A DNA stretch of 7,366 nucleotides from assembly GCA_030606465.1 (NCBI GenBank), contig JAUWGL010000037.1:1-7366 (forward strand), written 5' to 3'. The stretch comes from Thermoplasmata archaeon. GTDB lineage: Archaea; Thermoplasmatota; E2; DHVEG-1. Positions 6,359 to 7,366 of the stretch are shown here, one piece after another; the stretch's first letter is position 1; each line of letters begins with the position of its first letter. The notes beneath the pieces are model-generated. The model saw nothing but the letters and a program-made list of their open reading frames with translations. It was not told where the DNA came from and did not search any database. The position numbers and the translations under genes were made by a program.

Positions 6359-6967
6359 ATGCTTAGCTATGAGGAAGGAAAAAAAGCAGTTATATATGCT
6401 AGAGAAATTATTGAAAAAAAAGTAAAAAATGATAAAACACATCCTTCTGATATCCAGGGTGTTTTCGATGAGAAACAAGGAGCTTTTGTTACTATTCATA
6501 CCCACCCAGAGCATGATTTACGTGGATGTATAGGTATACCTCTTCCAGTTATGCCATTAAAAGAGGCGATAGCTGAAGGTGCAAGATCAGCTACTAGAGA
6601 TCCCAGGTTTCGTCCACTGGGAGAAAATGAGCTTAATAATATAATTATTGAGGTTACTATTTTGACAAAACCCGAGGTTATCGATGTGAATCAACCGCAG
6701 GAGTATCTTGCAAATATTGAGATCGGTCGAGATGGACTTATTGTTGAACAAGGCATGTTTAAGGGTTTGCTATTACCACAGGTACCAGTTGAGCAGGGAT
6801 GGGATAAGGAAGAGTTTTTATCACATACTTGTATGAAGGCTGGTCTTATGCCTGATGCCTGGTTTGATAATAGTACAAAAATCTTTAGGTTTAGCGGGCA
6901 GATATTCACTGAAACCTCTCCTGGTGGGGGGATAAAGGAGAAAAAAATTGATGGATCTGAGTGTTGA
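6359..6967 (+). CDS. AMMECR1 domain protein
   Basis: The 202 residues cover the whole AMMECR1 domain, the usual family length. The start ATG 6359 gives MLSYEEGKKAVIYAREIIE, the standard family N-terminus. The upstream in-frame ATG 6338 and TTG 6308 would add a hydrophobic extension read through the intergenic hairpin and are rejected. The hallmark LRGCIG motif is at 54-59, preceded by GAFVTIHTHPEHD (41-53) and followed by ARSATRDPRFRPL (about 76-88), IEVTILTKPE, and GRDGLIVEQGMFKGLLLPQVPVEQGWDKEEFL with an invariant-looking GLLLPQV. The molecular function in archaea is unknown. The human relative is linked to a developmental syndrome, and the conserved Cys57 has suggested a redox or ligand role. 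The last 17 nt overlap the start of pyrC, so translation is probably coupled. Confidence 0.93.
   Translation: MLSYEEGKKAVIYAREIIEKKVKNDKTHPSDIQGVFDEKQGAFVTIHTHPEHDLRGCIGIPLPVMPLKEAIAEGARSATRDPRFRPLGENELNNIIIEVTILTKPEVIDVNQPQEYLANIEIGRDGLIVEQGMFKGLLLPQVPVEQGWDKEEFLSHTCMKAGLMPDAWFDNSTKIFRFSGQIFTETSPGGGIKEKKIDGSEC
6934..6940 (+). promoter_or_regulatory. Ribosome binding site of pyrC
   Basis: AAAGGAG lies inside the end of the AMMECR1 gene, 10 nt before the pyrC ATG at 6951. It supports a start that overlaps the upstream gene. Confidence 0.6.
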
Positions 6968-7366
6968 AGGTAAAGCCTATATTAATGGTACTTTTGAGAA
7001 TTGTTGCATTGGTATTGATGATGGTAAAATAGTTGCTGTTAAAAAAATTTTGAAAGCTGATGAACATTTTGATTTCGGAAATAGAATTATTCTTCCAGCT
7101 GGTATTGATCTTCATGTTCATTTCCGTGATCCAGGTATGACACATAAGGAGGATTTTTCTACAGGGTCATTGGCTGCGGTTTTTGGTGGTATTAGTTGTG
7201 TTTTTGATATGCCTAATACAGTTCCACAAACGACAACGTTACAAACTCTATCAGATAAGATTATAACTGCAGGTAAAAAATCGTATGTAGATTTTGGTGT
7301 TTATGCAGGTATTACAGATAGTAATATCAAAAACATTGAAGGTTTGTCTAAACAATGCTCTGGCTT
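6951..7366 (+). CDS. pyrC: Dihydroorotase, N-terminal part (cut by the right edge)
   Basis: The enzyme closes carbamoyl-aspartate to dihydroorotate, the third step of pyrimidine synthesis, in the cytoplasm. About 138 codons are present of an expected 410-450. The N-terminal beta part (VEGKAYINGTFENCCIGIDDGKI, about 5-27) is followed by LPAGIDLHVHFRDPGMTHKEDF (48-69), which contains the metal ligands His55 and His57, the substrate Arg59 and the RDPG signature. Next comes FDMPNTVP (85-92) with the substrate-binding Asn89. These are class I dihydroorotase features, and they separate it from hydantoinase and allantoinase relatives (less likely). The start ATG 6951 overlaps the AMMECR1 stop region and has AAAGGAG upstream. 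The metal-bridging Lys and later His residues lie beyond the window. Confidence 0.92.
   Translation, partial: MDLSVEGKAYINGTFENCCIGIDDGKIVAVKKILKADEHFDFGNRIILPAGIDLHVHFRDPGMTHKEDFSTGSLAAVFGGISCVFDMPNTVPQTTTLQTLSDKIITAGKKSYVDFGVYAGITDSNIKNIEGLSKQCSG

Noticed and set aside
6906..7145. Minus-strand open frame across the AMMECR1-pyrC junction
   Set aside because: It is antisense to two well-supported genes and has no motif.
1..7366. CRISPR array or defence system
   Set aside because: No regularly spaced direct repeats and no cas, nuclease, helicase or toxin-like gene were seen in any frame.

Overview
The window is AT-rich archaeal DNA. The evidence is a class III (archaeal type) PRPP synthetase, a full-length AglB/STT3 oligosaccharyltransferase with the archaeal TIxE motif, an AMMECR1 protein, TATA-like promoters and GGTGA-type ribosome binding sites. 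A euryarchaeal source is most likely, perhaps Thermoplasmatota-related, but the lineage is an inference from gene content only.

Layout. Positions 1-85 (minus strand) hold the first 28 codons of a helix-turn-helix transposase-like gene that runs off the left edge. Positions 100-194 are a non-coding stretch with three consecutive hairpins, directly upstream of a decayed IS110-family recombinase fragment (209-493). That fragment has lost most of its length and has a one-base frame break at an A7 run. Positions 484-579 are a GC-rich patch of nested inverted repeats ending in a perfect 19-bp palindrome. This whole left part looks like a graveyard of mobile elements.

From 740 onward the DNA is conserved housekeeping genes, all on the plus strand: prs (PRPP synthetase), a very long aglB (1538 residues from the preferred start), an AMMECR1 protein, and the start of pyrC (dihydroorotase), which overlaps the AMMECR1 gene by 17 nt and is cut by the right edge. 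prs and pyrC both feed pyrimidine nucleotide synthesis. Pyrimidine nucleotides in turn carry the sugars used to build the lipid-linked glycan that AglB transfers, so the cluster may link nucleotide supply with surface glycosylation (inference).

The most notable items are: (1) the AglB C-terminal tail of about 520 residues made of five CnaB/SdrD-B-like beta domains, three with an exact 97-residue period, and very dense in N-glycosylation sequons (27 by hand count after residue 908, against 4 before it); (2) the three-hairpin leader of the IS110 fragment, a possible fossil bridge RNA; (3) the GC-rich structured block after the fragment; and (4) a pair of competing hairpins between aglB and the AMMECR1 gene.
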